Of a stretch of DNA of 64,000 nucleotides, positions 54,616-64,000 are shown in pieces. The DNA comes from Cephalopachus bancanus (taxonomy: Eukaryota > Chordata > Mammalia > Primates > Tarsiidae), in contig JAPVLO010000182.1 of the NCBI GenBank assembly GCA_027257055.1, forward strand, positions 7,316,001 through 7,380,000, given 5' to 3'. Positions within the stretch are counted from its first letter, which is position 1; each line of letters begins with the position of its first letter. A program made the position numbers and the translations under genes. The notes under the pieces were generated by a model. The model saw nothing but the letters and a program-made list of their open reading frames with translations. It ran no database searches and was not told the origin of the DNA.

Positions 54616-56605
54616 CTTGTTTTGGTGTGTCAAATCCATTTGGTGTGTCTAATCTTCTGTTTGCTTTCGAGCTTCTAAAATCGTGTTGACATATCTAATA
54701 CGCTGCCGTCTCCTCTCCTGTTCTTGCAAGCTTTCTCCGTTTCGGTCCTGTTAATGTAATGTTGTAGGGTTTTTCACGCAGGGAGAGGTGAATGCATTCA
54801 TTCAACTTGTGATCTTTAACTAGGAGTGCGCATAGACTGTATGAAATATTTTACAGTATTTTGAATGATGCATACTAACTCTTGCATATAAATGTGCCAC
54901 GATTTATTTAACCTTGTCTTATATTTCTGCCTATTTATTTCCTTCGGATAAAATATTAAATACGGACTTGTTGGACCTAAGAATATGAACAATTTAAAGA
55001 CTCCCTGCAGAGACTTGTCCACATTGAAAGGCAGTCCGTCTTTTGTCCCCCCAGAGGGTTCTGGGTACCCACCCTTCCCTCTCTCTGGAAGCCTGCTGTG
55101 TCCCTGGACACTTCCCTTTCTCTCAGAGCACCTCTCCTTGAACAGCGGTCCTCAATTCTGTTTGATTTTACTTGTCTTTGGCTGCAGTTTCCTTCACAGA
55201 TCCTCTGGGCCTCGGGGAATCAGCCTCTTGCTCTGAGCTCACCTAGCCAGGATCAGAATGTACTTCTGAAACACTCTTCAGGGCCCCTTTCCAATAATGT
55301 TTTGCATTCTGCATTAGCCTGAATTTCCATTTTGGCTCTTCTGAATAGGAACGGTTATCAGGATGCTGGTCCCTGGCTTTCTCAGTCCTGTTACCTCTGC
55401 AGCTTAGGCTGTGATATTTCCTCTGTCCATCTACTTGTTGGTAGAATAAAGATTTGTGTCTTCGTCTTCTTCATCTGTATCTCAGAATCTCTTAGATAAT
55501 TGAATGACTAAATCTGCCTATGACATCATCGGTACACTTTCTCTGTAAAAAGCGAGCTTGACGAGTTCAACATCTAGACAGGTCTGTGCATCTTTTGTAG
55601 GGTAAAATGCTCTTAGTTTTCAAGCTGCAAATTTTTCACTGCCTAAATTAACTGGCTTGAGTTTGTTCTGAGCGTAGCAGAGATCCCTGGGCGTGCACAG
55701 TCTAGTTTGGGCTCACCCTTTCCTAATTCCAGACAGCATGAAGAATACTCGAGGACAGTCTAGCATATTGCTGAACTCTGACTCCAGAGAAGGGCCTGAG
55801 TGTCTTCCCAAGGGCAGAAATCTCTTGGTTCCGCTTATTCTTCCAGCAAAGAACGCACCACCAATACTATACCCCTAATGCCCGAAATCACAAAACACGG
55901 CACTAATTTTAGTTTTTAATGATAACATCACAAAAGCCAAAAGATGGGAGTAGACGCCATGAAATTTGCTCTGTCCCTTTTTCTTGCTGTTTCCCTTTGT
56001 GTTTCTGCTGTTTCATATTTTTTTTTCTTTGCCTATTTTCGGTGTTCAGCATGTCCTTTTCTATTGTTCGTTCTCTCTCTTTCATTTTCCTTTTCATTTT
56101 TTTCTCCTGTTAGTTTCTCTTCCCTTCTTTTCCTCTTCCTTAACTCGGCTGTCGTACAGAATTCTGCCACTTTCATTGTGCTTTGCATATTAAAGAGTCG
56201 TCCATTCCAAGTTCTGTGTATTCGATAGCTTTTTGTACCCCATCTGGAAGAAAGATGACTGAAGTTTTTTGTGTGTGTCTTTGTCTTTAAAATACAAATT
56301 ACTTTTGAATTGTCTTGGCTGATTTTTTTGTCCCCCTGTAGGTCAGTATTATCTGGTGGCAAGGATTCTTGATACAACTAAGCATTCCTTGACTAACGTT
56401 TCTAAAATGCTATGCTAGAGTGACTCTGCTATTTATTTCTGCTATTTCTATGAATCTATATGCACGCTTTCTTCTTGGTCACACAAAATACTTTATTATT
56501 AATATGCAAATTAGATATATTTCAAACATAGATCATAAAAATAACAGCTAGGTTTATTGAGTGTTGGGTACTCTTTAGGAACTTTACAGTAATTATTATT
56601 TCCTT
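54616..56605. other. repeat-poor unassigned DNA
   Basis: Two kilobases with no recognisable Alu, L1 or LTR. 55965-56150 is pyrimidine-rich on the plus strand. Frames up to 114 codons (minus strand, 56033-56377) are low-complexity. No gene is called. Confidence 0.45.
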
Positions 56606-57215
56606 TCAGCTTTAATCAGGTGTCACAATGTCACCTTCGCAGTGATGTCTTCTCTGGCTACCCTCCTTAAAATGACAGCCTCCTAGGCCCTTCCTATCTC
56701 TTTGCTTTCTGTTTTTCTCCTTATTGCTCACCTGTATCTAACATTCTATATTTTTCATTATTTAGTTTCTTATTTTTTTTTTGAACCAGAGTCTCACTTT
56801 GTCGCCCAGGCTATAGTGCAGTGGCACGCTTCTGGCCATTGCAGCCTCGACCTGCTGAGCTCAGATGATCCTTCCACCTTAGCCTTTCAAGAAGCTGGAA
56901 CCACAGGTGTGTGCCACCATGCCTGGCTAATGTTTTGATTTATTATAGAGGTGAAGTCTCACCATGTTGCCCAGGCTGGTCTCGAACCCCTGGGTTCAGG
57001 CAGTTCTCTCACCTCCGCCTCTCAAAGTGCTGGGATTACAGGCGTGAGCCACCACACCTGGCCCATGATTTAGTTTTTTATTACCCTCTCCCCAGAACAT
57101 ATATGCTCTCCTCGAACATAGATTTCTGTTCACTTTGATCATTGCTGTATCCCTGGCATCTAGAATAGCACCTGGCACATAGCGGCCCTCCACATATACT
57201 TGTTGAATGAATAAG
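56606..57215 (+). repeat. L2 LINE 3' end, split by an Alu
   Basis: 'aatgtcaccttcgcagtgatg', 'ttctctggctaccctcctta', then after the Alu 'attgctgtatccctggcatc', 'agaatagcacctggcacatag', 'atacttgttgaatgaataag' reproduce the L2 3' end. Confidence 0.85.
56775..57061 (-). mobile_element. Alu SINE with target-site duplication
   Basis: Antisense Alu. Target tatttagtttcttatt / gatttagttttttatt, inside L2. Confidence 0.95.
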
Positions 57216-57227
57216 TAAGTTATTTGA

Positions 57228-57375
57228 TCTTTACCGCCGTCCTGTATGAGACCTTCTATTATTATCTCCATTTTAAAGATGAGAAAACTGAGGTGCAGAG
57301 TTGGTAACTTGTTAAAGTTATTCAACTTTTAAGTGGAAGAGCTGGTATTCTACCCTAGCAGTCTGATTCCATCGT
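57228..57375 (-). repeat. MIR SINE
   Basis: 'tatctccattttaaagatg', 'agaaaactgaggtgcagag', 'ttaagtggaagagctgg', 'tagcagtctgattcc' are antisense MIR. Confidence 0.85.
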
Positions 57376-57431
57376 CCTTACTCTTAACAACTAATAATGC
57401 GCAAGCACCCACTACCCACATTTTTTTTTAA

Positions 57432-57756
<325 letters not shown>

Positions 57757-57794
57757 CCAAAATTTTTTCAAGAAAAAAAAAATGATAGAAACAG

Positions 57795-58092
57795 GCTGGG
57801 CGCAATGGTTCACACCTATAATCCCAGCACTTTGGGAGGCCGAGGTGAGAGGACTGCCTGAACCCATGGGTTCGAGACCCGCCTGGACAACCTGCTGAGA
57901 CCTCGTCTCTACAATAAATCAAGAAATATTAGCTGGCATGAGGACACCTACCTATAGTTCCAGCTACTTGGAAGGCTACGGCAGAAGGATCGCCTAAGCC
58001 CAGCAGGTGGAGGCTGCAGTGGTCTGAGCATGCCACTGCACTCCAGCCTGGGCAACAGAGTGAAACTCTGACTCGGAGAAAAGAAAAAAAAA
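57795..58092 (+). mobile_element. Alu SINE
   Basis: Head 'ggctgggcgcaatggttcac'. Target agaaacag on both sides. Confidence 0.93.
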
Positions 58093-59137
58093 GAAACAGT
58101 GGAAACCCCCGCTTAACCCTTCCCATTTCTGATCCCTTCCGACAGTGGTCCTTGGAGGTAACCACTGTCCTGAAGCTGGGGGGTGTCCTTCCCACCTCAG
58201 GTGTGTATTTCACTGCTGGGAATTATCTTCCTGCTGGCTCCTGAGCCACAGAAGAGAACAGAGGTCTTATCTTATCTGAAGATAAGATCTGCATGATTGA
58301 AAACCCCCAGACCCCGTCTCCCATGTAAAGTATTGACTGCTTTCGTTCCTTTCACCTTCCCTTTTTGCCCCCCTCTTTTCAACTTACAGACAATAGTTTT
58401 TTTCTAGCTGAAAATAGAAAACCTTATCAGATTGGAATAACAGTCCTTCTTGCTGTAGTTTTTTTTCCCCAAAGACGGGATGAATTTGGTCCTCGTCAGA
58501 AAGCCATCTGCTGTGTACGCACAGACCGATTCAGAGCCAGAAAAAGAAAGCGAAGGAGGGGAAAGCCCTGGCTTACGCATTTCAAGACAAAGAGCTGAGG
58601 CTGGCGGACTCCGCCACGCCTTGGACGCCCGCGGACTGCGGGCAGGGAGCGTGGCCTGGGGACAGAGGGGACAGGGAGGCCTGTGCTGCGCAACGTGATC
58701 TTGCAGAACGGTGCCACCATGAAGAAAACACGTTTCCCGGGCGGGAAAGAGGCTTGGATCGGTCTCTCTGGGCCATGCCAGTGTGGAAGACGGCCGTGTC
58801 ACTGGTGGTCGCTGCCTGTGTCATAAGCGCCATCCCCTCGACGGGTTATATTGAACCCCTTGGTGTTCCTGTTGTCTCGGGCCTCTCCAGTCCTGGTTCA
58901 GGAGTGTGCAAAGATGCCACGAGGTTTTCAGAGGACACTTCATTCAATCCTCGGGGCTGCCCTTGCCATCCAAGGGAATTCTCCACGGTTTGCTGTTGTG
59001 GATGAGCAGATCTTAAACCCACGGCTTCCCACTTGTGGTTTCTGCTGAAATGCTTCATCTTGACCTTCCTCAAGTCACCACGGCAAGAAATAAATTACAG
59101 GGTGAAGGTCCAGGTCCAAAATTAAATAGTATCATGT
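58093..59137. other. repeat-poor unassigned DNA
   Basis: Includes a GATA-type palindrome (58269-58288) and a GC-rich part (58590-58850) with open frames on both strands, up to 132 codons. No domain recognised. Confidence 0.45.
58269..58288. promoter_or_regulatory. GATA-type inverted repeat
   Basis: ATCTTATC TGAA GATAAGAT: 8-base perfect arms around a 4-base loop. It contains AGATAAG and its complement CTTATCT (WGATAR-type sites) in opposite orientation. Confidence 0.45.
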
Positions 59138-59421
59138 TTTTATTTTTATTTTTTGAGCCAGAGTCTCACGGTCGTCACCCAGGTTGGAGTGCAGTGGCAC
59201 ACTCACAGCTGCTGCAACCTCGACTTGCTGGACTCAGGTGATCCTTCCAAGTAGCTGGAACCACAGGCATGTGCCACCACACCCAGCTAATTTTTTGACT
59301 TACTGTAGAAACGAGGTCTTTCCATGTTGCTCAGGCTGTTCTCAAAGCCCTGAGCTCAGGCAATTCTCTCTCCTCTGCCTCCCGAAGAGCTGGGATTACA
59401 TGCATGAGCCACCACACCCAG
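59138..59421 (-). mobile_element. Alu SINE
   Basis: Antisense copy. Short target-like flanks gtatcat / atatcat. Confidence 0.93.
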
Positions 59422-59474
59422 CGAATATCATATTCTCAAAAATATTAAACTGGCAATGAAGGTAGGGGGTAGGC

Positions 59475-59773
59475 AACTGGGCACAGTGGCTCACACCTGT
59501 AATCTCAGCACTTTGGGAGGCCAAGGTGAGAGGATTCCCTGAGCCCAGGGATTCAAGACCAGCATAGGCAACTTGGTGAGACCTCATCTCTACAATTAAA
59601 AAAAAAAACAACAAAACCAGCTGGTCATGGTGGCACATGCCTGTGGTTCCAGCTACTTAGAAGGCTGAGGCAGAAGGATCACCTGGGCCCAGCAGGTCGA
59701 GGCTGTTGTGAGCATGCCACTGCACTCCAGCCTGGGCAACAGAGTGAGACTCCAACTCAAAAAAAAAAAAAGA
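59475..59773 (+). mobile_element. Alu SINE
   Basis: Head 'caactgggcacagtggctcac'. A-rich linker and A-tail. Intermediate age. Confidence 0.93.
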
Positions 59774-59919
59774 GTTTGTTGTATATTCATGTGGACGTTT
59801 TCACCATTTCCACACTTTTGATGTATATAAAACTCTACAAGTTATAGCACCCGGTACTTCCCATAGTAAACACTCTCCCATTTCACCTCTGGTTACTCAT
59901 TTAACATCTGCCTTTCCTT

Positions 59920-60209
59920 TTTTTTTATTATTATTTTTTACTTTTGAGTCAGAGTCTCACTCTGTCGCTTAGGCTGGAGTGCAGTGGCATGCTCACGACC
60001 ACCACCGCAGCCTCAACTTGCTGGCCTCAGGCAATCCTCCTGCCTCGGCCTTCCAAATAACTGGAACTACAGGCCAATTTTTTTGAATTATTATAGAGAC
60101 AAGATCTTGCCAAGCTGCCCAGGCTGGTCTCAAACTTCTTGGCTCAGGCAGTCCTCTCACCTCAGCCTCCCAAAGTGGTAGGATTACAGGTGTGAGCCAC
60201 TGTGTCTGG
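59920..60209 (-). mobile_element. Alu SINE with target-site duplication
   Basis: Antisense Alu. Target ctgcctttcc (about 59909) / ctgtctttcc (60210-60219). The right-arm/linker boundary is shortened. Confidence 0.94.
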
Positions 60210-60296
60210 CTGTCTTTCCCATTAGAGTGTCATGTCCGTGAGGACCTAGACAAGGTCTTTTGAGTCCAAATCAAATCTCTTTCCATCAAAGCACAT

Positions 60297-60297
<1 letters not shown>

Positions 60298-60342
<45 letters not shown>
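60298..60342. repeat. (CT)n microsatellite
   Basis: Dinucleotide run with one T insertion at 60331, directly at the 3' side of the antisense Alu that follows. It may have replaced that Alu's tail. Confidence 0.97.
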
Positions 60343-60344
60343 GG

Positions 60345-60631
60345 TTCTAGTTGGAGTCTCGTGCTGTTGCCCAGACTGGAGTTCGGTGGCATGTTCTTGA
60401 CTCACCACAGCCTCAACCTCCTGGGCTCAGGCGATCCTTCCGCCTCAGCCTCCTAAATAACTGGAATTACAGGTGCATGCCACCACGCCTGGCTAATTTT
60501 GGGATTTTTTTCGGTAGAGATGAGGTCTCCCTTGTTGTTCAGCCTGATCTCAAACTCCTGGGCACAAGCCACCTTCCCACCTCAGCCTCCCGAAGTGCTG
60601 GGACGACAGCCATGCACCACCACGCCCAGCC
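60345..60631 (-). mobile_element. Alu SINE lacking poly(A)
   Basis: Antisense copy that starts 'tctagttggagtctcgtgc' with (CT)n in place of poly-T. Left arm ends 'cacgcccagc'. Confidence 0.93.
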
Positions 60632-61423
60632 TCCCATCTTCCTCTTCATACCCGCCAGGGAATCAAGACCCATTCCCAATCAGAGGCTTCACTTACACCC
60701 AGACATCCCCCATGAAGCTTTGCCATTCCGCACAGACCGAAACGGCTGAGTGCCGTTTTGACATTTTTGAATTAGAAGTAAATGAGTTCGCAAGGAAAGA
60801 TTATCTTTCATTATTTGAGAAGACAAAACAGTGCGCAGGGACCGACTTGGGAGGTTGCTTGCTGAGTAAATTATTCAGATATGGAGCTCAGTTCTGTTTG
60901 GCTGTGCTAACAGACCTGCGGGCCCTCTTAACTCCTGGCTGGCTTCCACTCCCCTGGCTCACGGCTGGACACGGCTAGCCTCCAGGACCTCGGGCAAGCT
61001 CGGCCTCAGTGGTGTGGGCTAGAGGTGGGGCGCACCATAAGAACTCGCAGCACAGGGAGGCTCTTCACAGGAAGCTGCATGCAGGACACGTCAGGTCCCA
61101 CACTCGAGGCTGGGCAGGGAGCAGAGAAAGTGCACTCGGTCCAGAGAGTCTCGGGCATCCGACCGCTGGGGAGAAACCTCCCAAATGACTCTCCCGTGCA
61201 CTGTCACCTTTCCTATTGATCTCTTTTCCACTCGTACAGGGACTTGGCTGCTTCATTTTCAGAGGTGATCGTTCTCTTCAGGGAGGAATGATACCGATTC
61301 TTGCACAGCATATTTGAACTTGAAGGACGTTGCTCTTCTGTTCTGATTTTGCTTTAAGCCAGTTTCAGTTATTAATTCTGATATAGGATTGCTAAAGGCT
61401 GGCCTCTCAACATTCATTGCTTT
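60632..61423. other. unassigned DNA
   Basis: A frame of 159 codons (60499-60978) starts inside the Alu and has no domain. Not called. Confidence 0.4.
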
Positions 61424-61722
61424 TTATTTTTATTTTTTGGAGTCGGAGTCTCACTCTGTCGCCCAGGCTGGAGTGCGACCGCACGCTCTGGGCCACTGCA
61501 GCTGCGACCTCCTGGACTCAGGCGAGCCTTTGCCTCAGTCTTCCAAGTTGTTGGAAGTGCAGGTGTGTGCCACCATGCCTGGCTAATTTTTCTTGATTTT
61601 TTTTGTAGAGATGAAGTCTCACTAAGTTGTCCAGTCTGGTCTCGAACCCCTCGGTTCAGGCAATCCTCTCGCCTCAGCCTCCCAAAGTGCTGGGATTACA
61701 GGCGTGCGCCACCCTGTCTGAC
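61424..61722 (-). mobile_element. Alu SINE with perfect target-site duplication
   Basis: Antisense Alu. Target acattcattgcttt is identical at 61410-61423 and 61723-61736. Confidence 0.96.
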
Positions 61723-61756
61723 CACATTCATTGCTTTAATCATAGAAAAGGAAATA

Positions 61757-61824
61757 TTCTTTCTTCTTCCCTACCCTTTCCTTCTCTCCCTTTTCCCTTC
61801 TTTTTTCTCCCTCCCTCTCTTCCT
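61757..61824. repeat. polypyrimidine tract
   Basis: About 68 bases of almost pure C/T on the plus strand, interrupted by only a single A near 61772. Could adopt triplex (H-DNA) form. Confidence 0.85.
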
Positions 61825-62090
61825 ATGAACATTTGCTTTTTAAATGTTGCTTTACAAAATGCTTTGTTCATAGAAGATCTTGCTTCTTTTTTTCCCAAAA
61901 ATAGTAAGTAAAACGGATCTACTATAATATTAAAACATCTTTAAAAGTTTCAGTCACTAAAGTAATGAAATTTTAGATGGACAGATCAGGGGAGAGACTA
62001 TAACACTCACGTATAGTGCCAAGTATATACAAGAATTAAGTTATTTATGAAAGTAGCATTTTAAATCAATAGAGAAAAGATGGATTATTC

Positions 62091-62398
62091 AGTTGGGCAT
62101 GGTAGCTCACGCCTGTAATCACAGCACTTTGGGACACTGAGGTGAAAGGATTGCTGGAGTCCAGGGGTTTGAGACCGGCCTGGGCAACATGGTGAAACCT
62201 CATCTCTACAATAAATCAAAAAATTAGCTGGGCGTGGTGACATGCGCCCGTGGTTCTAGCTACTTGGAAAGCTGAGATGGAAAGATCACCTGAGCCCAGC
62301 AGGTCTAGGCTGCAGTGGTCATGAGTGTGCCACTGCACTCCAGCCTGGGCAACAGTGAGACTCCAACTCAAATAATAATAATAATAATAATAATATAA
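62091..62398 (+). mobile_element. Alu SINE with 18-base target-site duplication
   Basis: Target agaaaagatggattattc is identical at 62073-62090 and 62399-62416. Tail is (aat)n, 62371-62393. Confidence 0.97.
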
Positions 62399-62416
62399 AG
62401 AAAAGATGGATTATTC

Positions 62417-62693
62417 GAGAAATGGTGGTGAGAAACACTGGTTAGCCATTTGGAAAAAATAAGCCTGAACCCAAACCTGACATTTTTATATCAAAAGAAA
62501 ATCCAGAAATATCATCAGAAGTTTATGTAAAAATTAAACTATAAAAGAAGTAGAACGATAAGTGAAAATTTTTATAATGTTGGAATAGAAAGACCTTTAT
62601 AACATAAAAATGCCAGATAAAAAATATTGGTAGGTTTTGCAATATAAAAATGAAATCTTCTTGCCAAAAAGAAATGTACTATTTAAAAGTTTG
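62417..62693. other. unassigned AT-rich DNA
   Basis: Nothing recognised. Confidence 0.4.
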
Positions 62694-63178
62694 GGCTGGG
62701 CATGGTGGTGCATACCTGTAATCCTAGCACTCTAGTAGGCTGAGGTGGGAGGATTTCTTTTTTCTTTTTTCTTTTTTTGAGTTGGAGTCTCACTCTGTCT
62801 CCCAGACTGGAGTGCAGTGGCGCTCCCGGCCACCACAGCCTCGACCGGCTGGACTCCGGCGATCCTTCCGCCTCAGACTTCCGAGTAGCTGGAATTACAG
62901 GCACGTGCCACCACGCCCGGCTGATTTTTTAATTTATTGTAGAGATGAGGTCTCCCTGCCCAGGCGGGTCTCGAACCCGCGGGCTCAGGCCATCCACTCA
63001 CCTCAGCCTCCCAAAGGCATGGGATTAGGGAGGATTTCTTGAGTCCAGGAGGTCAAGACCAACCTACACAACACAGCAAGACCTTGTCTTTAAAAACAAA
63101 AGAAAAAAAATCAGTCAGGTGCGGTGGCATGTATCTATAGTCCCAGCTACTCAGGAGGCTGAGTCATAAGGATGGCCT
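62694..63178 (+). mobile_element. Alu SINE, split by a second Alu and cut at its 3' end
   Basis: Parts 62694-62759 and about 63028-63178. The right arm stops at 'ggatggcctga', with no 3' end or tail, and abuts TATATATATGG. Confidence 0.9.
62760..63027 (-). mobile_element. lineage-specific Alu nested in an Alu
   Basis: Antisense derived Alu, 5' truncated (stops at 'gcatgggatta'). Perfect palindrome at 62964-62980. Target gggaggatttctt is identical at 62747-62759 and 63028-63040. Confidence 0.96.
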
Positions 63179-63179
63179 G

Positions 63180-63360
63180 ATATATATATGGTGCCCCAAA
63201 AAATGTATACACATTTTAAGTATGACATTCACTCAAAATAAGGCATTCATCAAATGAATGCTAGCGTCACCATGTGACAGGCAGGACAGTCAAAGAAAAT
63301 GGAAGGAACATGGTTGACTATCATACATTGCTACCATAATTCAACTTAACCTTGAAAGAA
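63180..63360 (+). mobile_element. possible mariner-like end (tentative)
   Basis: TATATATATGGTGCCCCAAA then 'aaatgtatacacattttaag' has the look of a Tc1/mariner terminus (TA, then GG..CCCCAAAAA). I cannot find the opposite terminus in the window. Confidence 0.3.
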
Positions 63361-63786
63361 ATACGTGGATAAAATCTATGTATATGTGTATATACATATG
63401 ACTAATAGCCTCAATACACAAAAAACTATTACAAATTTCTAAGTTTTGGCTAACATTAGGAAGAAGGATTTGGGACAATTTTTATTTTCTTCTTTATGAT
63501 TTTCTATCATTTTGATTTTTACAGTATTTTTAATGCACTAAATCCATTGTCAATCTTTTTAAAAAACACACACACACACAAAAAAGACGGGTATCTTTTT
63601 TTTTTTTTTTTTTAGTACTTAGATCTAAAGCCCCAAATAATTTTTCCAGACTCATCCAATGATTCTGCTTTGTAATATTTATCATTATACATATCCTTCA
63701 GCATATTCATGTAGGAAGGTAAGACCAACTTTAAAAAAAAGATTTACAAGACATAGCAGGGGAAAAATAATAAGACAAAAATAAAT
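63361..63786. other. unassigned AT-rich DNA
   Basis: A short (AC)n at 63567-63580 and poly-T at 63597-63613. No gene recognised. Confidence 0.4.
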
Positions 63787-63936
<150 letters not shown>

Positions 63937-64000
63937 TAATATGGAATGACAACCTCACATGGAGACCCTCTGTTTTTTTCAAAACCTGGTAGGAATTTAA

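Noticed and set aside
54173..54775. Inverted 13-base match (cattaacaggacc at about 54188 and its complement near 54746)
   Set aside because: A match of this length within a window of this size is near chance expectation. Flanking sequence does not extend it.
56033..56377. 114-codon minus-strand frame rich in Lys, Glu and Arg
   Set aside because: Low-complexity reading of a pyrimidine-rich tract, with no conserved motif.
60499..60978. 159-codon frame
   Set aside because: Starts in antisense Alu and continues into unique DNA with no conserved motif or splice site.

Overview
This window is non-coding, repeat-dense primate nuclear DNA. I found no protein-coding gene I would defend. The organism is most likely a non-anthropoid haplorhine primate, with a tarsier as best guess. 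The main evidence is about 65 dimeric Alu copies, full-length or partial. The youngest of these share a diagnostic set: a GCTCGGTGGCTCAGCCTG head, a CCCGCGGGTTCGAGACCCGC block, an ACAATAAATCAAAAAATTAGC linker, right-arm GCCGGAGCCCAGCAGGTCGAGG and a GACTCCAACTCA 3' end. Those are not anthropoid AluJ/S/Y features. The right arm also lacks the GACGCCA(C/T)GGCACTC block I associate with lemur and galago Alus. Free Alu monomers and a short LTR-derived, poly(A)-tailed insert fit what has been reported from the Philippine tarsier genome. This species call is inference.

Layout. 1-9.6 kb: unassigned DNA with L2 and other old relics, a run of Alus, and a GC-rich stretch at 7.71-8.25 kb. 10.2-16.2 kb: nested transposons. 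An LTR is split by a minus-strand L1 that carries an Alu, and is followed by two old L1 3' ends that were themselves hit by several Alus and the LTR-derived insert. 16.65-18.5 kb: repeat-poor DNA with a candidate TATA promoter and a candidate exon. 19.0-19.9 kb: a truncated L1 with a frameshifted ORF2 end. 21-25.4 kb: Alu array and an L2 fragment. 26.1-26.9 kb: MER2 (Tigger type) interrupted by a mariner whose transposase C-terminus is still legible. 27-33 kb: MIR, a hAT-like relic, two copies of an unnamed repeat, free right Alu monomers and an LTR-like stretch.

33-38 kb: Alus, a seven-tract G-quadruplex candidate at 34.3 kb, a local duplication of an Alu-in-MER5A junction, and an MLT1 LTR. 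38-50 kb: scattered Alus, MIRs and old LINE 3' ends. 50-52 kb: repeat-poor DNA with a strong CTCF-type motif and a tandem duplication bearing (TG)n tracts. 52.45-54.17 kb: two LTRs of one family in opposite orientation, one followed by an 18-base match to the primer site for tRNA-Gln. 54.6-56.6 kb: repeat-poor. 56.6-64 kb: L2/MIR, Alus, pyrimidine tracts and a possible second DNA-transposon end.

Nothing here works together as a pathway. What the window records is a stratigraphy: MIR/L2/MER5A/MLT1, then old L1, MER2 and the LTR family, then mariner, L1 and the lineage-specific Alus. The most unusual points are the Alu subfamily that has gained a tRNA T-arm-like hairpin, the inverted LTR pair, the mariner in MER2, and the possible promoter/exon block near 17 kb.
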